5,787 bases of DNA. Origin: Planctomycetota bacterium. Lineage in GTDB: Bacteria > Planctomycetota > Planctomycetia > Pirellulales > Thermoguttaceae. Position numbers and translations under genes: made by a program. The notes beneath the pieces were generated by a model, which saw only the letters and a list, made by a program, of their open reading frames with translations, was not told where the DNA came from and did no database searches. Position 1 is the first letter of the stretch. Each line of letters begins with the position of its first letter. The stretch spans positions 1-5,787 of the forward strand of contig JAEWUR010000708.1 in assembly GCA_023397045.1 (NCBI GenBank). The letters run 5' to 3'. Positions 1-4,634 of the stretch are shown piece by piece.

Positions 1-24
1 TAAAAAAATCGGTCACAAGCCGAT
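1..24 (-). terminator. Rho-independent terminator of the sigma/FecR operon
   Basis: Read on the minus strand, a 5-bp stem (ATCGG/CCGAT, plus-strand arms 8-12 and 20-24) with a 7-nt loop is followed directly by seven T residues. It lies about 45 bp after the stop of the FecR-like gene, in the right orientation to end the operon. The stem is short, so termination is likely but may be incomplete. Confidence 0.6.
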
Positions 25-68
25 ACAGTTTGGCGAAGATGTTCTACAAAACCAACTCATTCGTATCG

Positions 69-2063
69 TTATGGCGCGGCGTCTGTCGCCTTGTTTCGAG
101 AGTCGCCGGGGCCGTCTTCGGGATCGATCCCGGGGCTGCCGACGCGAAAGCTGTCAGTCCAAATACGCGTTACGCCCTCGCCGTCGCTGCCGCCGACGGT
201 GACGAATCGGTTGCTTAGCGGGACATCCGCCCAATGGAGTCTCCGGCCGTCTTCCGTGTTCGTCTCGACGGCCGCCAACTCGACGGCGCCGCGGCATTGC
301 CGATCGACCCAAATCGTTAGGGTCTTGGCCGGAATGTTGAACCGCACGGCATAGTTGTGCCACTGCCACGGTTCGGCGATGCCGGACGGGATGCCGGCGT
401 CGACTTCGCCTCGCTCCGGCGTGTGGAGTCCGATCGCGGGATGCGTTCCGTGGTTGTCCTGGCGGAAGAACACGGAAAGGACGTTGCCGACCGCGATTGT
501 CGCGGGATCGTCACCGATCGAGATGTTGATTCGGTCGGTGGTCTGGACCGCATCGAATTGCACGATGAAGTCGTCGCGCAATCCATACTCGATGCTCATG
601 TAAGAATCGTAGACGCTGCCCGTCTCGCACATCCCGGTCTTGGAATCGTCCGAATGATGCCCCGGCCATGGCACGGGCGAACCGTCCCAAGGCGACGTCG
701 TCATCGCGGCAGTTGTCGAGAACAGCCAGGATCGCGGCGGATTGCCGTGGCAATCTTCAACCCGCAAGGTCGATGGCTCGCCCATGATCAAATAGCTGCC
801 CGGGCGAATCGGCGAATTGGCCGACCACGTGTCGCTGTAGTCGATTTGGCCGATCAAGTCGGGAGTCGTACGTTGTCTCGAATGTGGCATATGGCGGACG
901 AACTGGTGTTCGTCGTGCGGTACGTTGATTTCGCCTTGTGGGCCCAACTGCACCGCTTCGCCCGCCGTCAGGACTCGCTGGAACCGCTGGGGGGCGGACT
1001 GAAGTCCCTCGACTTGCACCCTTCCCACGTACACCCGAGTCGTGGTGGTTTCGTCGCCATGAACTTCGACGCCGAACTCCGTGCCCAGATCCGTGATCGT
1101 GGCGCTGGGAGTCCTAACAGTGAATAGTGGATGGTGGATAGTGGATAGAGAGGGATTTTGGGATTTTGGGATTTGGGGATTTCGAGATTCACTGGCCACC
1201 GGCCACTGGCCACCGGCCACTTTTGCCGAGGGACTAGGGGCTAGGGGCTCGGGGCTAGACTCCGGCCCCCTCTCCGTTTGGGAGAGGTCTAGGGCGAGGG
1301 CTGTTCCAGGTTGAGAGTGTTCTTCAGATCGAGGTTCGCGGGCCACTCCCTCGTTCCTCGCCCCCCGCCTCGCGTCCCCCGTCTCCACGCGCGCCGTCAG
1401 CTTCCCGCCCGACAGATACCCGCCGTCGGCCGAATCGACCTCATACGTAACGGGCCCTTGCAGAATCACTTTTGCTCCGCTGTCGTAGGTGATTTCGAGC
1501 AGGCCGGAGGCAAGAGCGTAGACTTGGTTCAAACAAACGGCCGTTGTGAAGGGAGTGGTTTCCGGGCCGCTCCATTTACAGTTCTGCATTTCAGTAATCT
1601 GCCCAACTCTTTTGGGCGTGGGAATTGACGTTGCGTTATCGTTGAGGTCTTGCCGCGACTCCTGAGCGAACCGGTCGGGCTGTGACACATAGGTGAAGCT
1701 TCCGATCAAGGCTCCAATCCCGAGAACCATTGCCGCGATCAAATACGCCACCGGCCAGCCGGAGAGGTCGTGGAGAGGACTGTGAAACAACGTAACAGGA
1801 GAGGCGAGCGGAGCGACCTGTCCTGGTAATACCATGCTGAGGGGCGTATCGCCGAGGTCCAGATCATCCGCTTCCCAAGTCAAGGACGCATGAAGCTGCA
1901 TGTAATCGACAAACCAAACGCGTGCATCAGGGTTGCCGGCCAATATGCGACAGAGATCGGCATGTTGCTCGATCGTTAGCCCGCCGTCGAGAAGCGCGTC
2001 CACATAGCGAGCCAGGAGATCGCTCGGCTCGATGGTCCCTTGAAATGATTGCGGATTGCTCAT
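69..2063 (-). CDS. FecR-domain, LamG-like single-pass membrane protein (probable anti-sigma or sigma-regulator partner)
   Basis: A 664-aa protein. The start chosen is the ATG at 2063, which overlaps the sigma-factor stop as ATGA and has GAAAGG a few bases upstream; the open frame extends to 2264 but that part lies inside the sigma gene. Residues 10-64 are a cytosolic-looking helical N-terminus. Residues 103-126 form one membrane helix. Residues about 185-225 and 313-375 look like two halves of a FecR-like domain, the second containing TPSATITDLGTEFGV. Residues about 400-640 resemble the concanavalin/LamG-like C-terminus of planctomycete FecR proteins, ending in a typical WTDSFRVG-like strand. 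Between the FecR halves, residues about 226-312 are low-complexity (GQWPVA, NPQIPKSQNP, STIHHP) and are encoded by tandem micro-repeats. Known FecR proteins receive signals in the periplasm and modulate a sigma factor; that role here is inferred from the operon. The LamG-like call is by overall appearance, not by a profile search. Confidence 0.85.
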   Translation of the reverse strand: MSNPQSFQGTIEPSDLLARYVDALLDGGLTIEQHADLCRILAGNPDARVWFVDYMQLHASLTWEADDLDLGDTPLSMVLPGQVAPLASPVTLFHSPLHDLSGWPVAYLIAAMVLGIGALIGSFTYVSQPDRFAQESRQDLNDNATSIPTPKRVGQITEMQNCKWSGPETTPFTTAVCLNQVYALASGLLEITYDSGAKVILQGPVTYEVDSADGGYLSGGKLTARVETGDARRGARNEGVAREPRSEEHSQPGTALALDLSQTERGPESSPEPLAPSPSAKVAGGQWPVASESRNPQIPKSQNPSLSTIHHPLFTVRTPSATITDLGTEFGVEVHGDETTTTRVYVGRVQVEGLQSAPQRFQRVLTAGEAVQLGPQGEINVPHDEHQFVRHMPHSRQRTTPDLIGQIDYSDTWSANSPIRPGSYLIMGEPSTLRVEDCHGNPPRSWLFSTTAAMTTSPWDGSPVPWPGHHSDDSKTGMCETGSVYDSYMSIEYGLRDDFIVQFDAVQTTDRINISIGDDPATIAVGNVLSVFFRQDNHGTHPAIGLHTPERGEVDAGIPSGIAEPWQWHNYAVRFNIPAKTLTIWVDRQCRGAVELAAVETNTEDGRRLHWADVPLSNRFVTVGGSDGEGVTRIWTDSFRVGSPGIDPEDGPGDSRNKATDAAP
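1120..1257. repeat. Four consecutive four-unit micro-tandem arrays inside the FecR-like gene
   Basis: On the plus strand there are four unrelated arrays, each with four units. GTGGATA-type 7-mers lie at 1120-1147. GGGATTTT-type 8-mers lie at 1152-1183. AC(T/C)GGCC 7-mers lie at 1191-1218. GGGGCTA-type 7-mers lie at 1230-1257. Spacers are 4, 7 and 11 bp. Units differ by 0-2 bases. The unit lengths are not multiples of three, so gain or loss of a single unit would shift the reading frame of the host gene. Confidence 0.9.
1269..1287. repeat. REP-like palindrome within the FecR-like coding sequence
   Basis: A perfect 7-bp inverted repeat, CCTCTCC/GGAGAGG with loop GTTTG, follows directly after the micro-repeat arrays. 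It is followed by GGGCGAGGG (1292-1300) and, at 1350-1380, by degenerate C/G-rich CCTCG/CCCCG units. The form resembles short interspersed palindromes usually found between bacterial genes, but here it is read in frame as protein. Confidence 0.65.
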
Positions 2064-2617
2064 TGCCGCCCTTTCTGCCGCGAGCCGTTGTCGGCCAACA
2101 GATCGCGAATGCACTTCAGGAGGACGGAGCGAATTCGACCTAACGATTGGGATACCGCCGCCACGGAGGATCCAAGTTGATCGGCCATCGACTGCAAGGA
2201 GAGCGCCGACGTATATCGCATGGCCAATAGTTGGCGATTGCGAGACGGCAATTTTCGGGAACACGAACGTAATGCCTCTTGGTAGGACGTCGCCGGTTCC
2301 GCGCGGGCCTGAGCGACCTCAGCCAATTGGCTCAATAAGGACTCATCGAAACATAGCCGGTCCCGGCTCGTCCGTTTTCGATAGGCAAGCACCTGATGAT
2401 AGGCCACACGATAGGCCCAGGGACGAAACTCTGCGACGGCCAGAGACCGTTGCGGGTCGCGCCAAAGCGCGAGGTTTGTTTCCTGAAGAACGTCAGCCGC
2501 GTCATCGGGTCGATAGACCAAGGAGCAGATATACCGATACAGACCATGCTGGCAGTCGGTGATGAGGGCCGTCAAGCGGTCGGTTTCGTCGTGTCGATCT
2601 TGCGGGCATTGGCTCAC
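2060..2617 (-). CDS. ECF RNA polymerase sigma factor, Rhodopirellula/Verrucomicrobium type
   Basis: A 185-aa extracytoplasmic-function sigma factor. Region 2 covers residues about 20-85, with the core-binding motif DDAADVLQETNLALW (38-52) and the promoter-recognition helix EFRPWAYRVAYHQVLAYRKR (63-82). Region 4 covers about 113-175, with a helix-turn-helix around ALSLQSMADQLGSSVAAVSQSLGR. It has only sigma2 and sigma4, as expected for ECF factors. The start is GTG at 2617: an in-frame TGA sits at 2630-2632 with no other start codon between, and a weak SD (GCGAGG, 2624-2629) lies 6 bp upstream. The gene overlaps the downstream FecR-like gene by 4 bp, so translation is probably coupled. It matches the planctomycete ECF class that travels with FecR/LamG proteins (TIGR02989-like, from memory). 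The regulon is unknown. Confidence 0.92.
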   Translation of the reverse strand: MSQCPQDRHDETDRLTALITDCQHGLYRYICSLVYRPDDAADVLQETNLALWRDPQRSLAVAEFRPWAYRVAYHQVLAYRKRTSRDRLCFDESLLSQLAEVAQARAEPATSYQEALRSCSRKLPSRNRQLLAMRYTSALSLQSMADQLGSSVAAVSQSLGRIRSVLLKCIRDLLADNGSRQKGRQ

Positions 2618-2645
2618 AGATAACCTCGCTCATCCACGCGGCGCC

Positions 2646-2667
2646 TGACAAGTCACAGACTCTCTGT
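2646..2667. promoter_or_regulatory. Small adjoining palindromes upstream of the sigma gene, possible operator
   Basis: Two short dyads sit back to back: TGAC-AA-GTCA (2646-2655) and ACAGA-CTC-TCTGT (2655-2667). The second ends exactly at the left edge of the inverted-repeat element. They lie 29-50 bp upstream of the sigma start, where an operator or promoter could be, but no -35/-10 pair is convincing. They could also be chance or a target-site preference of the element. Confidence 0.25.
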
Positions 2668-2783
2668 TATTGATTCCGAGGTAGTCAATGGTCCGGATGC
2701 TGCCGCAAAACACGGCCGCACCGGCCGAGTTTTGCTGCCATTCCCACCGCGGAATGGTTCATTAGCAGCCCAGACCTCAATAA
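2668..2783 (+). repeat. Left terminal inverted repeat
   Basis: A 116-bp arm starting TATTGATTCCGAGG and ending AGACCTCAATAA. It contains a strong internal hairpin at 2705-2735: GCAAAAC and GTTTTGC enclose CGGCCG-CAC-CGGCCG with a single A-A mismatch. The pairing to the right arm stops at 2667/3474 on the outside and 2784/3357 on the inside. Confidence 0.9.
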
Positions 2784-3178
2784 TACCTAGCCGTTGGACG
2801 CCAAATTCAACAGAGTTTTTTCCGCGCCTGCCGTGCCACCGACAATAACTTCCACCGGATTCGAGACTTACGGCGTGAAAAAAATCTACCTTCCATATTA
2901 CCCACGCGATGTCGCATCTGTCCAATTTGGCCTGGGATTTGGTGGGCTCAGGGGCCGGAAACGCTGCGACGGCCGTCACCCATTGTGAGTATGGCATTGA
3001 TCGACGAGGGAGGCCGGCACAGCGGCGACGAAGACGTGCGGCCAGCAGAAGCGGGTTGGAGCCAGCCGGGCGGTAGCCCGTATCGGCTGACGTCCCTGCC
3101 GCTCTGTGGATGGTCCGTTGGGCGTTTTGGCCCTCTTGATCCCGTGCCGAGATTTCGGTATGGTGGAAGGGCCTTCTG

Positions 3179-3212
3179 CAAAGCTTTCTCCTTGCGAGAA
3201 AGCTTTGTTTTT
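3179..3212 (+). terminator. Rho-independent terminator inside the inverted-repeat element
   Basis: A perfect 12-bp stem (CAAAGCTTTCTC at 3179-3190 with GAGAAAGCTTTG at 3196-3207) with a 5-nt loop is followed by TTTTT. It points toward greA. No gene ends here, so it either marks the 3' end of an untranslated transcript from the element or blocks read-through into greA. Confidence 0.75.
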
Positions 3213-3339
3213 CCAGGCAGAGCAGTTTTTTGGGGCGACGGATCGAGACCGGTGAATCGGCAAGACGCGAGGCCGGCGGATCTCGTTTCGTTTGGACAAC
3301 GCAAGCGATCGAATGGACCATATTTGGCGGTTGTCGGCA

Positions 3340-3359
3340 GCGGCCGCGCCGCGTTTTTT
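3340..3359 (+). terminator. Second terminator-like hairpin at the inner edge of the right repeat
   Basis: A short GC-rich stem GCGGC-CGC-GCCGC (3340-3352) is followed by G and six T residues (3354-3359). It has the same orientation as the stronger hairpin 130 bp upstream. The stem is only 5 bp, so function is uncertain. Confidence 0.4.
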
Positions 3360-3473
3360 ATTGAGGTCTAGGCTGCTAATGAACCATTCCGCGGTCGGAA
3401 CGGCAGCAGAACTCGGCCGGCACGGCCGTGTTTTGCGGCAGCATCTGGACCATTGACTACCTCGGAATCAATA
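3358..3473 (-). repeat. Right terminal inverted repeat
   Basis: This is the reverse-complement partner of 2668-2783. Its internal hairpin (3406-3436) is retained with one G-T type change in the outer stem and an altered 3-base loop (GCA instead of CAC on the plus strand). Its outer edge directly adjoins the G-rich SD of greA. Confidence 0.9.
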
Positions 3474-3481
3474 GGGGGGAA
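3474..3481 (+). promoter_or_regulatory. greA ribosome binding site abutting the element
   Basis: GGGGGGAA lies about 5 bp before the GTG at 3487 and supports that start over the in-frame ATG at 3502. It starts at the first base outside the inverted repeat, so everything upstream of it is element DNA. Confidence 0.65.
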
Positions 3482-3486
3482 TCATC

Positions 3487-3963
3487 GTGGAACGCATCCC
3501 CATGACCCGCGTCGGGTACGACAAGCTCAAGGCCGATCTGGAACATCTCTCCACGGTCGAAATGCCGAAAATTCTCGAACGGTTGGCCACCGCCCGCGCC
3601 GAGGGCGATTTGTCGGAAAATGCCGAGTACCACGGCGCTCGCGAAAGCCAAGGACTGCTGCAAGCCCGGATCAACGTGCTTCACGACAAGCTGTCGCGGG
3701 CCGTGTTGCTCGACCCGTCGCAGATGCCGAAGGACGAAGTCGCCTTCGGGGGCACGGTCCGCGTGAAAGACCTCGTTTTCGACGACGAGGAAGAGTTCAC
3801 CCTGGTCGGCGCGGGCGAAGAAGACTACGACACGGGCAAGATCCTCATCACAAGCCCCTTGGCCCAAGGTTTGGTTGGCAAGAAGGTGGGCGATCGGGTC
3901 GAAATCGAGGTTCCGCAGGGAACGTTGAAGTTCGAGATTCTCGAAATCCGCGTCGACGAATAG
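3487..3963 (+). CDS. greA: Transcription elongation factor GreA
   Basis: A 158-aa protein, the usual GreA length. GreA enters the RNA polymerase secondary channel and stimulates cleavage of backtracked transcripts. The N-terminal coiled coil spans residues about 8-75 and carries at its tip the [12 protein letters not shown] motif, with the acidic residues D41 and E44 at the same positions as in E. coli GreA. The C-terminal FKBP-like domain (about 85-158) has the conserved [14 protein letters not shown] and PQGTLKFEI stretches. The GTG start at 3487 is preferred because MERIPMT lines up with the E. coli MQAIPMT and a G-rich SD precedes it. The gene stands alone and converges on the small basic ORF at 4241-4426. 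Its native promoter appears to have been separated or replaced by the inverted-repeat element that ends 13 bp upstream. Confidence 0.97.
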   Translation: MERIPMTRVGYDKLKADLEHLSTVEMPKILERLATARAEGDLSENAEYHGARESQGLLQARINVLHDKLSRAVLLDPSQMPKDEVAFGGTVRVKDLVFDDEEEFTLVGAGEEDYDTGKILITSPLAQGLVGKKVGDRVEIEVPQGTLKFEILEIRVDE

Positions 3964-3981
3964 TCCGCATTTCTCACGACC

Positions 3982-4045
3982 GTAGGTTATGCTTCAGCAT
4001 AACACATTGGCAGCCAACGTTTTGTTATGCTGAAGCATAACCTAC
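3982..4045. repeat. REP-like twin hairpin downstream of greA
   Basis: Two 23-bp arms (3982-4004 and 4023-4045) are perfect inverted copies of each other, separated by 18 bp. Each arm is itself a hairpin (GTTATGCT-TC-AGCATAAC at 3986-4003, and its mirror at 4024-4041). The spacer holds a third dyad (TTGGC-A-GCCAA, 4007-4017). The sequence can therefore fold as one long hairpin or as three small ones. It begins 18 bp after the greA stop and resembles bacterial REP/BIME units; it may protect or end the greA transcript. Confidence 0.85.
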
Positions 4046-4093
4046 AGCTGGCGTCTCGCAGATCGTTTCCGTTGCGGAATGCAACCCGCGTAG

Positions 4094-4110
4094 GGTCCGC
4101 CTCGCGGACC
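4094..4110. repeat. Second short palindromic unit (GGTCCGC/GCGGACC)
   Basis: A perfect 7-bp stem with a CTC loop, preceded by CGTAG and followed by ATT. A smaller dyad TTCCG-TTG-CGGAA lies at 4067-4079. It looks like an interspersed intergenic repeat of a different family from the twin hairpin 50 bp upstream. No T-tract follows, so it is not a terminator. Confidence 0.55.
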
Positions 4111-4160
4111 ATTGCCGCGTTCTTGATTCCACTCAATAGCGCGCGAAGACGGCAAGAAAA

Positions 4161-4200
4161 ACAGAGGAGGGCAGACGTTTGCATCTGCCCTCGTTCGTTT
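4161..4200. terminator. Bidirectional terminator between greA and the small basic gene
   Basis: A 9-bp stem GAGGGCAGA/TCTGCCCTC (4167-4175, 4184-4192) has an 8-nt loop. On the plus strand it is followed by GTTCGTTTTG, and on the minus strand by CTCTG then a run of T. It lies between two convergent genes, about 200 bp after greA and about 50 bp after the stop of the 61-aa ORF, so it can serve both. Confidence 0.7.
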
Positions 4201-4240
4201 TGTGGATACGGACGACGGTGTCCGCTTCAGCCATGATTCA

Positions 4241-4426
4241 CTAGCGTTTTTCCAGATCCCATTGCGCGATGATTTCTTCGCAGCCGGGCGTCATGGAACG
4301 GATCTTCTCGGCGATAACAGTTCGCTCGGAGACCGTGGCTTTTTCGAGTTTTCGGGAGAGAATCGCGACTTTCTTGCGACGATGCCGACGGCGTCGGAGT
4401 TCCCGTTTACGTTCGCTGCAACTCAC
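4241..4426 (-). CDS. Small Arg/Lys-rich planctomycete protein, DUF6800-like
   Basis: A 61-aa protein. Residues 6-20 are almost all basic (RKRELRRRRHRRKKV), and the rest is predicted helical (AILSRKLEKATVSERTVIAEKIRSM), ending with TPGCEEIIAQWDLEKR. It starts with GTG at 4426. A clear SD AAGGAG (4435-4440 on the minus strand) lies 8 bp upstream, and a TTGACC/TATAAA promoter sits further up, so this is a real gene despite its size. The composition suggests nucleic-acid or ribosome binding, but that is inference. It resembles small conserved planctomycete proteins that I associate with DUF6800; the family name is from memory. It has its own promoter and terminator, so it is monocistronic. Confidence 0.8.
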   Translation of the reverse strand: MSCSERKRELRRRRHRRKKVAILSRKLEKATVSERTVIAEKIRSMTPGCEEIIAQWDLEKR

Positions 4427-4431
4427 CTATA

Positions 4432-4445
4432 GTACTCCTTAGTAC
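4432..4445 (-). promoter_or_regulatory. SD of the small basic gene inside a small dyad
   Basis: On the minus strand GTACT-AAGG-AGTAC forms a 5-bp stem whose loop is the AAGG of the Shine-Dalgarno sequence. The gene's GTG follows 5 bp after the dyad. If it forms in RNA, the SD would be partly exposed in the loop. The stem is short and may be coincidental. Confidence 0.35.
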
Positions 4446-4469
4446 GCGGTTATTTTCACCAAACACACA

Positions 4470-4498
4470 TTTATACCAGACCCGCAACCTGGGGTCAA
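4470..4498 (-). promoter_or_regulatory. Sigma70-type promoter of the small basic gene
   Basis: On the minus strand a -35 TTGACC (4498-4493) is separated by exactly 17 bp from a -10 TATAAA (4475-4470). Transcription would start near 4463, giving a leader of about 37 nt that contains the AAGGAG SD. This is the best promoter match in the window. Confidence 0.7.
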
Positions 4499-4554
4499 TC
4501 GGTTCGAGCCGGGGGGTGCGGTCGGCACCAGCCCGGAAACGGCTGCCACGGCGC

Positions 4555-4594
4555 GAATAAAAACGCCGCGGATCGGAAAACGACCCGCGGCGTT
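4555..4594 (-). terminator. Rho-independent terminator of hppA
   Basis: A perfect 10-bp GC-rich stem (AACGCCGCGG at 4562-4571 with CCGCGGCGTT at 4585-4594), with three further inner pairs, is followed on the minus strand by a T-rich tail (TTTTTATT including stem bases). It begins 40 bp after the hppA stop codon. Confidence 0.9.
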
Positions 4595-4634
4595 GAGCGA
4601 ACAAAACGAAGCCTAGACGGCTTCTCGGACCATC

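Larger units (their letters stand above)
2668..3473. mobile_element. 806-bp non-autonomous element with 116-bp terminal inverted repeats (MITE-like)
   Basis: The two ends are mirror copies: 2668-2783 matches the complement of 3358-3473 without gaps and with 7 mismatches in 116 positions (about 94%). The outermost bases on both sides are TA, so a TA target duplication, as made by IS630/Tc1-mariner-type transposases, is possible; no longer flanking duplication is visible. The 574-bp interior (2784-3357) has no ORF that looks like a transposase or any recognised protein. It contains a strong plus-strand terminator hairpin (3179-3212) and a weaker one (3340-3359). The element separates the sigma operon from greA and ends 13 bp before the greA start codon. 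It could be a deletion derivative of a larger transposon or a MITE moved in trans. The family was not recognised. Confidence 0.75.

Noticed and set aside
357..1127. 256-aa plus-strand open frame
   Set aside because: It is antisense to the well-supported FecR-like gene and is a shadow of its GC-rich codons.
1120..1257. CRISPR-like array
   Set aside because: Units are only 7-8 bp with no spacers between them, and they lie in a coding gene.
2064..2264. N-terminal extension of the FecR-like protein to an ATG at 2264
   Set aside because: It lies wholly inside the sigma gene in another frame. The ATGA overlap start at 2063 begins exactly where family-like sequence begins.
2056..2562. 168-aa plus-strand open frame
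   Set aside because: It is antisense to the sigma factor, whose motifs are clear.
2653..3321. 222-aa open frame on the minus strand across the element
   Set aside because: It runs through the left inverted repeat and the terminator hairpin, has no domain-like pattern and no SD, and its composition looks random.
2784..3357. Riboswitch, RNase P RNA, tmRNA or group II intron in the element core
   Set aside because: None of the signature motifs of these RNAs could be found; only generic hairpins and a terminator are visible.
2985..3371. 128-aa plus-strand open frame in the element
   Set aside because: It translates the strong terminator hairpin and ends inside the right repeat; nothing protein-like is visible.
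2668..3473. Intact IS630 or other autonomous insertion sequence
   Set aside because: TA ends are suggestive, but no transposase frame or DDE-like pattern exists, and the repeats are much longer than usual for that family.
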